Assembly (NCBI RefSeq): GCF_964063345.1
Contig: NZ_OZ061318.1
Coordinates: 2,232,001-2,296,000 of the forward strand
Source: Pseudomonas lini
GTDB lineage: Bacteria; Pseudomonadota; Gammaproteobacteria; Pseudomonadales; Pseudomonadaceae
Direction of reading: 5' to 3'
Length of the DNA: 64,000 nt
A program made the position numbers and the translations under genes. The notes below the pieces were generated by a model, which was given only the letters and a program-made list of their open reading frames with translations, had not been told where the DNA came from and ran no database searches. Below are positions 49,870-60,296 of the stretch, one piece after another. Numbering within the stretch: the first letter of the stretch is position 1; each line of letters opens with the position of its first letter.

Positions 49870-49880
49870 GCATGCACCGA

Positions 49881-50348
49881 TCATGGCAGAGCCTTCTCCA
49901 GTGCCTCATGCAATTGTGCCGCCGAGGCGTATTCGCGCTGCCCCACCAATTGACCGTCCTTGAGCTGCAGCCACAGCACTTTATCCACGGACCCAGGGTA
50001 GCGCGGCGCCACGCGACTATCACGGTCAAGCATCACTCGATAGGAATAATCGCGCATAGCCGGTACTGCGAACATCTTCGCGATCAGTCGAGGCATGCGC
50101 TGGATGTCCGCGACAAATACCGTGTGCCGAGCCTCCAGGTAGCCCTTGGGCTGATCCTGCAGAGCGGCGCCGATTAGTTTGGCGGCGCCCATGCTGCGCG
50201 CCACCAGCAGCGTCTGAGTCTGGTTATCGAGCGTGAAGGCCTGATCGAACTGATCAAGTAAGGTCCACGGCGCCAGGCGCTCGCCAACCTCCAGTGCCTG
50301 GGCCCAAAAAGGCAGAAGACTGAGCAATAACACCGGCCAATATTTCAC
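49881..50348 (-). CDS. Exported protein, thioredoxin-fold-like (YtfJ-like), function unknown
   Basis: This 155-residue protein has a signal peptide (MKYWPVLLLSLLPFWAQA). The rest resembles redoxin-like periplasmic proteins (LEVGERLAPWTLLDQFDQAFTLD, then LLVARSMGAAKLIGAAL and a C-terminal helix). It lacks a CxxC, so thiol redox activity is unlikely. Similar proteins are sometimes labelled FAD/FMN dehydrogenase, which the sequence does not support. It is a conserved neighbour upstream of the DUF1780 gene, divergently transcribed. Confidence 0.7.
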   Translation of the reverse strand: MKYWPVLLLSLLPFWAQALEVGERLAPWTLLDQFDQAFTLDNQTQTLLVARSMGAAKLIGAALQDQPKGYLEARHTVFVADIQRMPRLIAKMFAVPAMRDYSYRVMLDRDSRVAPRYPGSVDKVLWLQLKDGQLVGQREYASAAQLHEALEKALP

Positions 50349-50477
50349 GTTCTACTCCTTGTTTGAGCGCATATGCGTAATGGCCGTCAGTCTACACCGT
50401 CCGTTCCGAGTGCCCAGTGCCCTTGTTTACCGTTTCACGCTTTCTGCTTGTCGCAAATGAACGCTAAGCTTGGGCCT

Positions 50478-51104
50478 ATGGATGACTCAGATTATTTACG
50501 CCTGCTGACCATTGCGGCCGAGCAAGCCAACACGTTCTTGTCCAATGCCCGCAAATGGGAGCGTGAGCGTTGGGTTTGCCAGCGCCTGCTGCAAGGCCTG
50601 AACATTCCCTATCGCGCCGACGAATTTGCCCCCGCCGGTGAGCCGCCGGACGTGCTGTTTCGCGACGCGAATTTCGAGGTGTTCTTCGTACTCGACGAGG
50701 GCCGGCGCCTCAATGACGAATGGCGCGACGAGCTGCAACGTCGGCGCAACGCGTTTTCCCTGAGCCAACTGGTGCGACGCGAGGCCAAGCCCCGGCGCAT
50801 CCCGGCCAATGAATTTCTGCTCAGGCTGGCGCCGACTTTGCGCAAAAAAGCCCACAACTACAAAGAGCGCGGCATGGACCTGGGGGAGCTGGACATCATT
50901 GCTTTCGCCAGCCTCAAGCGCGAAGTGCTGGACCTCAACAGCCACTTTCCACCGCCCACCGAATACTTGCGTCAGGGCTGGCGCTCGTTGTCACTGGTTG
51001 GTCCGACCTTCGCCCGAGTGCTATTCGCCCACCCGGAGGCCCCGGATTTTCTGCGCAGCAACCTGGGTCGCAGCATCGTCTTCGACGTCGGGATCAGCCT
51101 GTGA
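50478..51104 (+). CDS. DUF1780 domain-containing protein
   Basis: This 208-residue soluble protein covers the whole DUF1780 family length. It starts MDDSDYLRLLTIAAEQANTFLS and has a restriction-endonuclease-like middle (PPDVLFRDANFEVFFVLDEGRR). The function is unknown. The ATG at 50478 is chosen over the long upstream frame from 50373 because the family begins here. The stop overlaps a GTG (GTGA) that starts the MOSC remnant. Confidence 0.85.
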   Translation: MDDSDYLRLLTIAAEQANTFLSNARKWERERWVCQRLLQGLNIPYRADEFAPAGEPPDVLFRDANFEVFFVLDEGRRLNDEWRDELQRRRNAFSLSQLVRREAKPRRIPANEFLLRLAPTLRKKAHNYKERGMDLGELDIIAFASLKREVLDLNSHFPPPTEYLRQGWRSLSLVGPTFARVLFAHPEAPDFLRSNLGRSIVFDVGISL

Positions 51105-51228
51105 GTCCGTTGCAGGTGTTAGTCGCCGAGTGTTACAAAGTGGAACCATTCGCCTGGACGATACGGTGAACGTCGAGCCATTCCAGCCAGCGGCTATGCT
51201 CCGTTCAACGCAGAATCCCCCGCTGTAG
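51101..51228 (+). pseudogene. Remnant of a MOSC-domain gene with internal deletion
   Basis: In related Pseudomonas a MOSC-domain gene sits between the DUF1780 and DUF3094 genes. Here only about 128 bases remain. The first ten codons (GTG start, VSPLQVLVAE) overlap the DUF1780 stop by GTGA, as a coupled gene would. A different frame from 51130 reads VLQSGTIRLDDTVNVEP, which resembles a MOSC C-terminus. The join changes frame and stops after 22 codons. Family assignment is from memory of synteny and from the tail motif. Confidence 0.5.
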
Positions 51229-51268
51229 CTTCTAAACCTTCAGCAACGTCTACCTGACGAGGCCCAAT

Positions 51269-51442
51269 ATGACCAGCCGCCTGAACCCGGACGACCAAAA
51301 GCATGTCGAAGAGTACCTGCGCCTGTCCCAACACCAAGTCGAGCGCCGGCCTTTCCGGCCGTGGATGCTCCTGGTAGTGGTGTTGGCAGTGACCATTGGT
51401 TTAGGCCTGTTGAGCCGACTTATCAGTTACCTGACGCTATGA
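51269..51442 (+). CDS. DUF3094 family small membrane protein
   Basis: This 57-residue protein starts with MTSRLNPDDQKHVEEYLRL and has a single C-terminal transmembrane helix (WMLLVVVLAVTIGLGLLSRL). It matches DUF3094, a gammaproteobacterial family of unknown function found just upstream of ndh. ACGAGG precedes the ATG. Confidence 0.82.
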   Translation: MTSRLNPDDQKHVEEYLRLSQHQVERRPFRPWMLLVVVLAVTIGLGLLSRLISYLTL

Positions 51443-51502
51443 GCTGCATCGCGCTCGCTCGGGTAATTGCACCGATTTCTTTTAGCCTTGCGAGATATCC
51501 CC

Positions 51503-52801
51503 ATGACTCATCGTATTGTCATCGTTGGCGGCGGCGCCGGCGGTCTGGAGTTGGCTACCCGTCTGGGTAAGACTCTGGGCAAACGCGGCACGGCCAGTGT
51601 GATGCTGGTCGACGCGAATCTGACCCACATCTGGAAACCGTTGTTGCACGAAGTGGCGGCAGGTTCCCTGAACTCTTCCGAAGACGAACTCAACTATGTT
51701 GCCCAGGCAAAATGGAACCACTTCGAGTTCCAGCTGGGGCGCATGAGCGGGCTCGATCGCGCACAGAAGAAAATCCAGCTGGCCGCCACCTACGACGAGG
51801 CGGGCCTGGAACTGGTGCCGGCGCGTGAAGTGCCTTACGACTCATTGGTGATTGCCGTCGGCAGTACCACCAACGATTTCGGCACGCAGGGCGCGGCGCA
51901 GCATTGCCTGTTCCTCGACACCCGCAAACAGGCCGAGCGCTTCCATCAGCAACTGCTCAATCACTATCTGCGCGCCCACGCCGGGCAAACTGACGCGGTG
52001 CAGCAGATCAGTGTGGCCATCGTCGGCGCCGGTGCCACCGGGGTCGAACTGGCAGCGGAACTGCACAACGCCGCCCATGAACTCGCAGCCTACGGCCTGG
52101 ACCGGATCAAACCGGAAAACATGCACATCACCCTGATCGAGGCCGGTCCACGGGTGCTCCCTGCTCTGCCGGAACGAATCGGCGGGCCTGTGCATAAAAC
52201 CCTGGAGAAACTCGGGGTCAACGTGATGACCAACGCTGCAGTCAGCGAAGTGACGGCAGACAGCCTGATTACCGCCGATGGCAAAGTGATCAACGCCAGC
52301 CTCAAAGTCTGGGCCGCCGGGATTCGTGCTCCGGCCTTCCTCAAGGACATCGATGGCCTGGAAACCAACCGCATCCATCAGCTGCAAGTGCTGCCGACCC
52401 TGCAAACCACCCGCGACGAGAACATCTTCGCCTTCGGTGACTGCGCGGCTTGCCCACAACCTGGCACCGACCGCAATGTACCGCCGCGCGCCCAGGCTGC
52501 GCACCAGCAAGCTTCGTTGCTGGCCAAATCGCTGAAACTGCGGATCGAAGGCAAATCCCTGCCGGAGTACAAGTACACCGACTATGGTTCGCTGATTTCG
52601 CTGTCGCGTTTTTCGGCTGTGGGTAACTTGATGGGCAACCTCACCGGCAGCGTAATGCTTGAGGGCTGGCTGGCGCGGATGTTTTACGTGTCGCTGTATC
52701 GCATGCACCAGATGGCGTTGTATGGCGCGTTCCGCACGGCGATGCTGATGCTTGGCAGCAAGATTGGGCGTGGGACTGAGCCGCGTCTGAAGCTGCACTA
52801 A
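51503..52801 (+). CDS. ndh: Type II NADH dehydrogenase
   Basis: Ndh oxidises NADH and reduces quinone without pumping protons. The 432-residue flavoprotein shows the FAD-binding GGGAGGLELATRLG at 8-21, the NAD-binding VGAGATGVELAAELH near 170, and FAFGDCAACPQPG close to the C-terminal third. The tail is amphipathic for membrane attachment. The ATG at 51503 gives the usual length. Confidence 0.95.
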   Translation: MTHRIVIVGGGAGGLELATRLGKTLGKRGTASVMLVDANLTHIWKPLLHEVAAGSLNSSEDELNYVAQAKWNHFEFQLGRMSGLDRAQKKIQLAATYDEAGLELVPAREVPYDSLVIAVGSTTNDFGTQGAAQHCLFLDTRKQAERFHQQLLNHYLRAHAGQTDAVQQISVAIVGAGATGVELAAELHNAAHELAAYGLDRIKPENMHITLIEAGPRVLPALPERIGGPVHKTLEKLGVNVMTNAAVSEVTADSLITADGKVINASLKVWAAGIRAPAFLKDIDGLETNRIHQLQVLPTLQTTRDENIFAFGDCAACPQPGTDRNVPPRAQAAHQQASLLAKSLKLRIEGKSLPEYKYTDYGSLISLSRFSAVGNLMGNLTGSVMLEGWLARMFYVSLYRMHQMALYGAFRTAMLMLGSKIGRGTEPRLKLH

Positions 52802-52824
52802 ATACTCGGCGTCTGTCAGGGCCT

Positions 52825-52916
52825 CATCGCGGGCAAGCCACGCTCCCACAGATTATGTGTCGGTCATGGATCTGGGGCCGGCACATAACCTGTGGGAGCG
52901 TGGCTTGCCCGCGATG
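52825..52916. repeat. REP-type palindrome with perfect 26-base arms after ndh
   Basis: The arms CATCGCGGGCAAGCCACGCT... (52825-52850) and the exact complement (52891-52916) flank a spacer with a second hairpin (TTATGTG/CACATAA). The remaining 220 bases to the next gene show no feature. Confidence 0.88.
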
Positions 52917-53138
52917 CAGGCGCCTCGGTCCAACCTGCGGACACTTGTGTGTCTCACTGTATCTCCCCCTCCGATTCCATCCCTTCGCTTACAAACTCCC
53001 CCTTGCGCGACACAGTAGCGATACACCACGCCCGCTAAATGGTCACACCCGAGCAAGGCACAGCCTGCTTCGGTCATCGCCGCACTCACGTGGCGTCCTT
53101 TATCGAGCGGTTGTGTCGTGCAACCCAGGAGATTTGTA

Positions 53139-53534
53139 ATGTCCCGTACTCTCAGCAAAAACACCGTTGGCCTGCTCGGCGCTGTCCTGGCCGGAGGCAT
53201 GATGTTGTCCGGTTCTGTATTCGCTTCGCAACCGCTGACTCAAGGCTACCTGTTGGCCTCGGCGGAACAGGTCGTGAAGACGCCTGAAGGTAAATGTGGC
53301 GAAGGCAAGTGCGGCGATGCCTCGATGGCCAAGACCGACACCGACGACGATGGCAAGGTATCCCGCGCGGAATTCCTGAAAGTGGCACCCAAGGCTGACT
53401 TCGACAAGATCGACACCAACCATGACGGCCAGATCGACGAACAAGAGGCTTTCGATAACGTGAAAGCCAACTACGAAGCCAATGGAAAAAAAATGCCGAA
53501 GGGCTTGTTCGAGCACCTGAAAGACAATAGTTAA
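53139..53534 (+). CDS. Exported EF-hand protein with tandem EGKCG motifs (HvfA-like)
   Basis: This 131-residue protein has a signal peptide (about 1-29). Next comes a tandem EGKCGEGKCG at 50-59, then two canonical EF-hand loops: D67-x-D69-x-D71-G...E78 and D92-x-N94-x-D96-G...E103. The EGKCG repeat is the hallmark of HvfA/Buf-type peptides whose cysteines are modified by MNIO (DUF692) enzymes for copper handling. No DUF692 or DUF2063 partner gene is nearby. It may be a calcium-binding periplasmic protein or an orphan substrate; the modification is inference. Confidence 0.82.
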   Translation: MSRTLSKNTVGLLGAVLAGGMMLSGSVFASQPLTQGYLLASAEQVVKTPEGKCGEGKCGDASMAKTDTDDDGKVSRAEFLKVAPKADFDKIDTNHDGQIDEQEAFDNVKANYEANGKKMPKGLFEHLKDNS

Positions 53535-53548
53535 GCCTCTGAAGGCCC

Positions 53549-53586
53549 AAGCCCTGCCTCTCCATCGAGACGCGGGGCTTTTTTTG
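53549..53586 (+). terminator. Rho-independent terminator of the EF-hand gene
   Basis: The stem AAGCCCTGC...GCGGGGCTT, with an inner TCTC/GAGA, is followed by a T tract. Confidence 0.8.
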
Positions 53587-53600
53587 CATTTGCAGCAGGC

Positions 53601-53637
53601 AAAAAAAATCCCCGTATCTTTCGATACGAGGATTTTT
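53601..53637 (-). terminator. Terminator of the tRNA operon
   Basis: On the minus strand AAATCCTCGTATC pairs with GATACGGGGATTT and is followed by eight T. Confidence 0.85.
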
Positions 53638-53641
53638 AATA

Positions 53642-53718
53642 TGGTCGGGGTAAGGGGATTCGAACTCCTGACATCCTGCTCCCAAAGCAGGCGCGCTACC
53701 GGACTGCGCTATACCCCG
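53642..53718 (-). tRNA. tRNA-Pro (anticodon TGG), copy 1
   Basis: The 77-nt cloverleaf starts CGGGGTATAGCGCAG, has anticodon arm CTGCTTTGGGAGCAG and ends ACCCCGACCA with encoded CCA. It is identical to the copy at 53895-53971. Confidence 0.96.
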
Positions 53719-53813
53719 GTAAAAAAAAGGCACCTTTGAAAGGCGCCTTCTTCGATCAGCGCTTTTGGCCTCTGATCTTAAGATTCGATTCCAGCGCTAA
53801 CTGGTTTCAAAAA

Positions 53814-53889
53814 TGGTGGGTCGTGTGGGATTCGAACCTACGACCAATTGGTTAAAAGCCAACTGCTCTACCAACTGAGCTAACGACCC
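53814..53889 (-). tRNA. tRNA-Lys (anticodon TTT)
   Basis: The 76-nt cloverleaf starts GGGTCGTTAGCTCAG, has anticodon loop CTTTTAA and ends GACCCACCA. Confidence 0.96.
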
Positions 53890-53894
53890 AAAAA

Positions 53895-53971
53895 TGGTCG
53901 GGGTAAGGGGATTCGAACTCCTGACATCCTGCTCCCAAAGCAGGCGCGCTACCGGACTGCGCTATACCCCG
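53895..53971 (-). tRNA. tRNA-Pro (anticodon TGG), copy 2
   Basis: This 77-nt sequence is the same as that of copy 1, placed five bases upstream of tRNA-Lys in the transcript. CCA is encoded. Confidence 0.96.
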
Positions 53972-53980
53972 GTTTGAAAT

Positions 53981-54056
53981 TGGCTCCGTGACCAGGACTC
54001 GAACCTGGGACCCAATGATTAACAGTCATTTGCTCTACCGACTGAGCTATCACGGA
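53981..54056 (-). tRNA. tRNA-Asn (anticodon GTT)
   Basis: The 76-nt cloverleaf starts TCCGTGATAGCTCAG, has anticodon loop CTGTTAA and ends ACGGAGCCA. It is the first tRNA of the operon. Confidence 0.96.
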
Positions 54057-54160
54057 ACTACATATTTCAATTACAACTGGTATTTCAATTTACAACTGTG
54101 AAGCTTGCTTCACCTCTTCGACCCGTTCGCATCGCTGCGTTCGTGTGTCTGAGGCGCGCT

Positions 54161-54188
54161 ATTCTACAATCTTAAGCAGCTCTGTCAA
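54161..54188 (-). promoter_or_regulatory. Promoter of the tRNA operon
   Basis: On the minus strand TTGACA and TAGAAT are 16 bases apart and followed by a GC-rich discriminator (AGCGCGCC), the typical layout of a stringently controlled stable-RNA promoter. Confidence 0.85.
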
Positions 54189-54321
54189 CCCCCTAAATTG
54201 CTTTCAAGTTAATGATTTGCAACTTATTTTAGATTCCTGCTTGGGGAGCAGAAACCCTTCAGGGCGACTTACTGCGGGGCGCACTTTACAAGCCTTTTCC
54301 TTTGAGTTCAACAGCCTGGCG

Positions 54322-54355
54322 AAAAAAAGGCCTCGCAATGCGAGGCCTTCTTTTA
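54322..54355 (-). terminator. Rho-independent terminator of clpB
   Basis: AAGGCCTCGC and its complement form the stem; the minus strand continues with seven T. It lies about 20 bases after the clpB stop. Confidence 0.85.
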
Positions 54356-54373
54356 TTGCACTGCCGTCGAGCG

Positions 54374-56938
<2,565 letters not shown>

Positions 56939-57011
56939 GGGTCACCTTCCTTTTGAGCAGGCCGGACCTATAAACATCCTGAATGAAGAAACCTGCCAGA
57001 TACCGCTATAG

Positions 57012-57037
57012 ATGCGGTCGATTCTGGGAGATTCAAG
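57012..57037 (-). promoter_or_regulatory. Sigma-32 heat-shock promoter of clpB
   Basis: On the minus strand CTTGAA and CCGCAT are 14 bases apart, close to the sigma-32 consensus CTTGAA-N13-17-CCCCAT. The predicted start near 57004 lies about 66 bases before the ATG. A GGAAGG ribosome site follows. Confidence 0.75.
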
Positions 57038-57067
57038 CGTCGTACAGTTGATGTAGATCAGAGAAGT

Positions 57068-57793
57068 CTAGTGTTCGATCCAGACTAAGGAGGCAAACCG
57101 GCCGGTACGTGGACTGCGGCGGTAAGAAAAGAAGCGAGGGTCGGTCACGGTGCAGAAACCACCGCCATAGACGGCCGTGACACCGCGAGCAGCCAAACGC
57201 AAACGCGCCAGCTCATAGATGTCGGCCATGAACTTGCCGGCATTCTGGCTCGGCACGAAGGCTTTGGCGGCTTCAGGCAATTGCTCGACGAAGGTTTCGC
57301 GCACTTCCGGGCCGACTTCAAAGGCTTGAGGGCCAATGGCCGGGCCGAGCCAGACCAGCACGTCTTCGGGCGGTACAGCCAGACTGTCGAGGGTCGCTTC
57401 CAGCACACCCGCCGCCAATCCGCGCCAACCGGCATGGGCGGCAGCGACGCGGGTGCCGGCGCGGTCGCAAAATAGCACTGGCAGGCAATCAGCGGTCATT
57501 GCCGTGCAGGCGATACCGGGTGTTGCCGTCCAGCTGGCGTCGGCAGTGGCTACCAGGCTTGGATCCGCTTGGGCCACGACAATGCCGTGAACCTGCTTTA
57601 ACCAGGCCGGTTGAATAGAGAAATGATCGGTGAGGCGACGGCGGTTTTCGGCGACAGCTTCGGGGCTGTCGTCGACATGATCGCCCAGATTGAGGCTGTC
57701 GAACGGCGCCAGACTGACGCCGCCCGCACGGGTGGTAACGCAGGCTTTCACCCCGGCAGGCGCAGGCCAGTCGGGAATCAGCCAGTCACTCAT
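57068..57793 (-). CDS. pgeF: Peptidoglycan editing factor / multicopper polyphenol oxidase-like (PgeF, YfiH)
   Basis: This 241-residue protein of the YfiH/LACC1 family carries the conserved metal-site residues TADCLPVLFCD and HAGWRGLAAGVLE plus GPAIGPQAFEVG. In E. coli the homologue removes misincorporated serine-containing muropeptide precursors. The gene overlaps the end of rluD by four bases. Confidence 0.93.
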   Translation of the reverse strand: MSDWLIPDWPAPAGVKACVTTRAGGVSLAPFDSLNLGDHVDDSPEAVAENRRRLTDHFSIQPAWLKQVHGIVVAQADPSLVATADASWTATPGIACTAMTADCLPVLFCDRAGTRVAAAHAGWRGLAAGVLEATLDSLAVPPEDVLVWLGPAIGPQAFEVGPEVRETFVEQLPEAAKAFVPSQNAGKFMADIYELARLRLAARGVTAVYGGGFCTVTDPRFFSYRRSPRTGRFASLVWIEH

Positions 57794-58752
57794 CCGATGA
57801 ACGCCTCACGGTCTTGCTTGAGCAGCGACAGCAACCAGACGAAGTCGTCCGGCAGTGGCGATTCCCAGCTCATGCGTTTACCAGTGGTCGGATGATCCAG
57901 CTCCAGGAAACGCGCATGCAGCGCCTGACGCGGGAAATTCTTCAAGGATTCGACCATGGTCACACTGGCGGCCGGCGGAATACGGAAGCGACCGCCATAG
58001 GCAGGGTCTCCGACCAACGGGTAGTTGATGTGCGCCATGTGCACGCGAATCTGGTGCGTACGACCGGTTTCCAGCTTCACCCGCACGTGAGTGTGGGAGC
58101 GGAAACGCTCGAGCACGCGGTAATGGCTGACGGCTTGCTTGCCACCTTCCATCACAGCCATGCGCTGGCGTTGCTGGCCGTGGCGACCGATGGGCGCATT
58201 GATCTTGCCCCCAGCCGTCACCACACCGATCACGATGCACTCGTAGATCCGGCTTACGCTGCGGCTCTGCAATTGCGTGACAAGCTGTGTCTGCGCCTGA
58301 ATGGTCTTGGCCACCACCATCAGACCGGTGGTGTCCTTGTCCAGGCGATGCACGATACCGGCGCGGGGTACATTAATGATGTCCGGCACGTGGTGCAGCA
58401 AGGCGTTGAGCAAGGTGCCATCAGCGTGACCGGCGGCAGGATGCACCACCAGGCCCGCAGGCTTGTTGATCACCAGGATGTCGTCGTCTTCATAGACGAT
58501 GTCCAGCTCGATGTCTTGAGCGATCCATTCGCCCTGAGCTTCCTGCTCGGCAGTCAGCTCAAGAATGGCGCCACCGTGAACGATGTCTCGCGGGCGGATA
58601 ACCGCCCCATCCACAGTCAGGCGGCCGTCTTTGATCCAGGCGGAAAGGCGCGAGCGCGAGTGCTCAGCGAATAATTGTGCGGCGACTTGATCGAGGCGTT
58701 GGCCGCCCAATTCGGACGGCACCTCTGCGCGAAGTTCAATTTTATCGGACAT
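57790..58752 (-). CDS. rluD: 23S rRNA pseudouridine synthase D
   Basis: RluD makes pseudouridines 1911, 1915 and 1917 in helix 69 of 23S rRNA. The 320-residue protein has an N-terminal S4 domain ([23 protein letters not shown]) and the catalytic motif [16 protein letters not shown] with its aspartate. The ATG at 58752 ([12 protein letters not shown]) is preferred to the upstream one at 58773. It is divergent from bamD, as in most gammaproteobacteria. Confidence 0.96.
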   Translation of the reverse strand: MSDKIELRAEVPSELGGQRLDQVAAQLFAEHSRSRLSAWIKDGRLTVDGAVIRPRDIVHGGAILELTAEQEAQGEWIAQDIELDIVYEDDDILVINKPAGLVVHPAAGHADGTLLNALLHHVPDIINVPRAGIVHRLDKDTTGLMVVAKTIQAQTQLVTQLQSRSVSRIYECIVIGVVTAGGKINAPIGRHGQQRQRMAVMEGGKQAVSHYRVLERFRSHTHVRVKLETGRTHQIRVHMAHINYPLVGDPAYGGRFRIPPAASVTMVESLKNFPRQALHARFLELDHPTTGKRMSWESPLPDDFVWLLSLLKQDREAFIG

Positions 58753-58903
58753 GCTCAGACTAGGCGTCGGCACAGCCTTTGGTTTCGGCTGCGCGCTTGT
58801 GGTTAAATACGGCGTCTTTTGCCCCGAGGCTTTTCATCGGGGCGCTCATCATAACAGGACGGCCCCGCCCAAGACAGCGGCCGTCATAGGGACGCAAGCC
58901 GCC

Positions 58904-59926
58904 ATGCAAGTGAAACACCTGCTGCTGATCGCCATCCTCGCATTGACCGCTGCTTGCTCATCGAAGGAAGTCGTAGACGAAAACCTGAGCGAAGTCGAGC
59001 TGTACCAGCAGGCGCAGGCCGACTTGGACAATAATAGCTACACCAGTGCCACAGCCAAGCTGAAGGCCCTGGAGTCGCGTTATCCGTTCGGTCGCTACGC
59101 CGATCAGGCTCAACTCGAGCTCATCTACGCCAACTACAAGAACACCGAGCCTGAGGCTGCCAAGTCCGCCGCCGAGCGTTTCATTCGTCTGCACCCGCAG
59201 CACCCTAACGTCGATTACGCCTACTACCTCAAGGGTCTGACCTCTTTCGACCAGGACGTCGGCCTGCTGGCGCGCTTCCTGCCGCTGGACATGACCAAGC
59301 GTGACCCGGGCGCCGCTCGCGACTCCTACAACGAGTTCGCCCAGCTGACCAGCCGCTTTCCGAACAGCCGCTACTCGCCGGACGCCAAGCAGCGCATGAT
59401 CTACCTGCGCAACCTGCTGGCTTCCTACGAGATTCACGTTGCCGATTATTACCTGACCCGTCAGGCCTATGTCGCCGCCGCGAACCGTGGTCGCTACGTG
59501 GTGGAAAACTTCCAGGAAACCCCGTCGGTCGGTGATGGCCTGGCGGTGATGACTGAAGCCTACCAGCGTCTGCACCTGGACGAACTGGCCGCAACCAGTC
59601 TCGAAACCCTGAAGCTCAACTACCCGAACCACCCAAGCCTGGTGGACGGTCAGTTCGTGCCATCGGTGGCCGAAGCCGACAACCGTTCGTGGCTGAGCAA
59701 GGCCACCCTGGGTCTGATCGAATCCCGTCCGCCGCTGCCGCCGGGTGAAACCCGCGCCAACCAGGACGTGCAAAAGCAGTTCCAGGATGCCAAGGACGCG
59801 ATTCCGAACGAACTCAAGCCTAAAGATGAAAATGGCGATGTGATCGAAGAAGAGGAACACGATTCCGAAGCCAACAACGCTGACCGCTCGTGGTTCAGCC
59901 ACATGACCTTTGGCGTGTTCGACTGA
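58904..59926 (+). CDS. bamD: Outer-membrane assembly lipoprotein BamD
   Basis: BamD is the essential lipoprotein of the BAM complex. The 340-residue protein has lipobox LTAAC (Cys18) and five TPR-like repeats ([33 protein letters not shown] and following). The acidic C-terminal tail DEEN-rich region ([15 protein letters not shown]) extends it beyond the E. coli protein, as is usual in Pseudomonas. The ATG at 58904 fits the signal peptide. Confidence 0.96.
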   Translation: MQVKHLLLIAILALTAACSSKEVVDENLSEVELYQQAQADLDNNSYTSATAKLKALESRYPFGRYADQAQLELIYANYKNTEPEAAKSAAERFIRLHPQHPNVDYAYYLKGLTSFDQDVGLLARFLPLDMTKRDPGAARDSYNEFAQLTSRFPNSRYSPDAKQRMIYLRNLLASYEIHVADYYLTRQAYVAAANRGRYVVENFQETPSVGDGLAVMTEAYQRLHLDELAATSLETLKLNYPNHPSLVDGQFVPSVAEADNRSWLSKATLGLIESRPPLPPGETRANQDVQKQFQDAKDAIPNELKPKDENGDVIEEEEHDSEANNADRSWFSHMTFGVFD

Positions 59927-59943
59927 CGCTGGGGATTGTGCTG

Positions 59944-59971
59944 AAAAGGCGCCTTTCGAGGCGCCTTTTTT
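59944..59971 (+). terminator. Rho-independent terminator of bamD
   Basis: AAAAGGCGCC and GGCGCCTTTT form the stem around a six-base loop, followed by T. Confidence 0.88.
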
Positions 59972-60062
59972 ATTGCCGGATTTCAGGGGTGAGCGTATTG
60001 CGCTGTGCGCCTGACCTGTCCTTGGCTAAACTGCCAATTCACTCGTCAAAAAGCAGTTCACC

Positions 60063-60296
60063 ATGCTTCGTCTATTGTTCTGGATCGCCCTGATTGCCGC
60101 TGCCGTATGGTTCTGGCGCAAGTTCAAGGGCCCGACTGCGGGTGCCAACACGCCACGAGAGCAAGATGCTCCGCCCATGGTTCGCTGCGCTCATTGCGGC
60201 GTACACCTGCCCCGCGACCGCGCGCTGAAACTCGAACAACAGTGGTATTGCAGCCAGGCTCACCTTGAGCAAGGCCCGGGCTCCAGTGATCGCTGA
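60063..60296 (+). CDS. PP0621 family small membrane zinc-ribbon-like protein
   Basis: This 77-residue protein has one N-terminal transmembrane helix (MLRLLFWIALIAAAVWFW) and a cytoplasmic CxxC...C pattern (VRCAHCGVHLPRDRALKLEQQWYCSQAH). It matches the PP0621 family always found before pilS in Pseudomonas. Its function is unknown. The end overlaps the pilS start by 11 bases. Confidence 0.85.
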   Translation: MLRLLFWIALIAAAVWFWRKFKGPTAGANTPREQDAPPMVRCAHCGVHLPRDRALKLEQQWYCSQAHLEQGPGSSDR

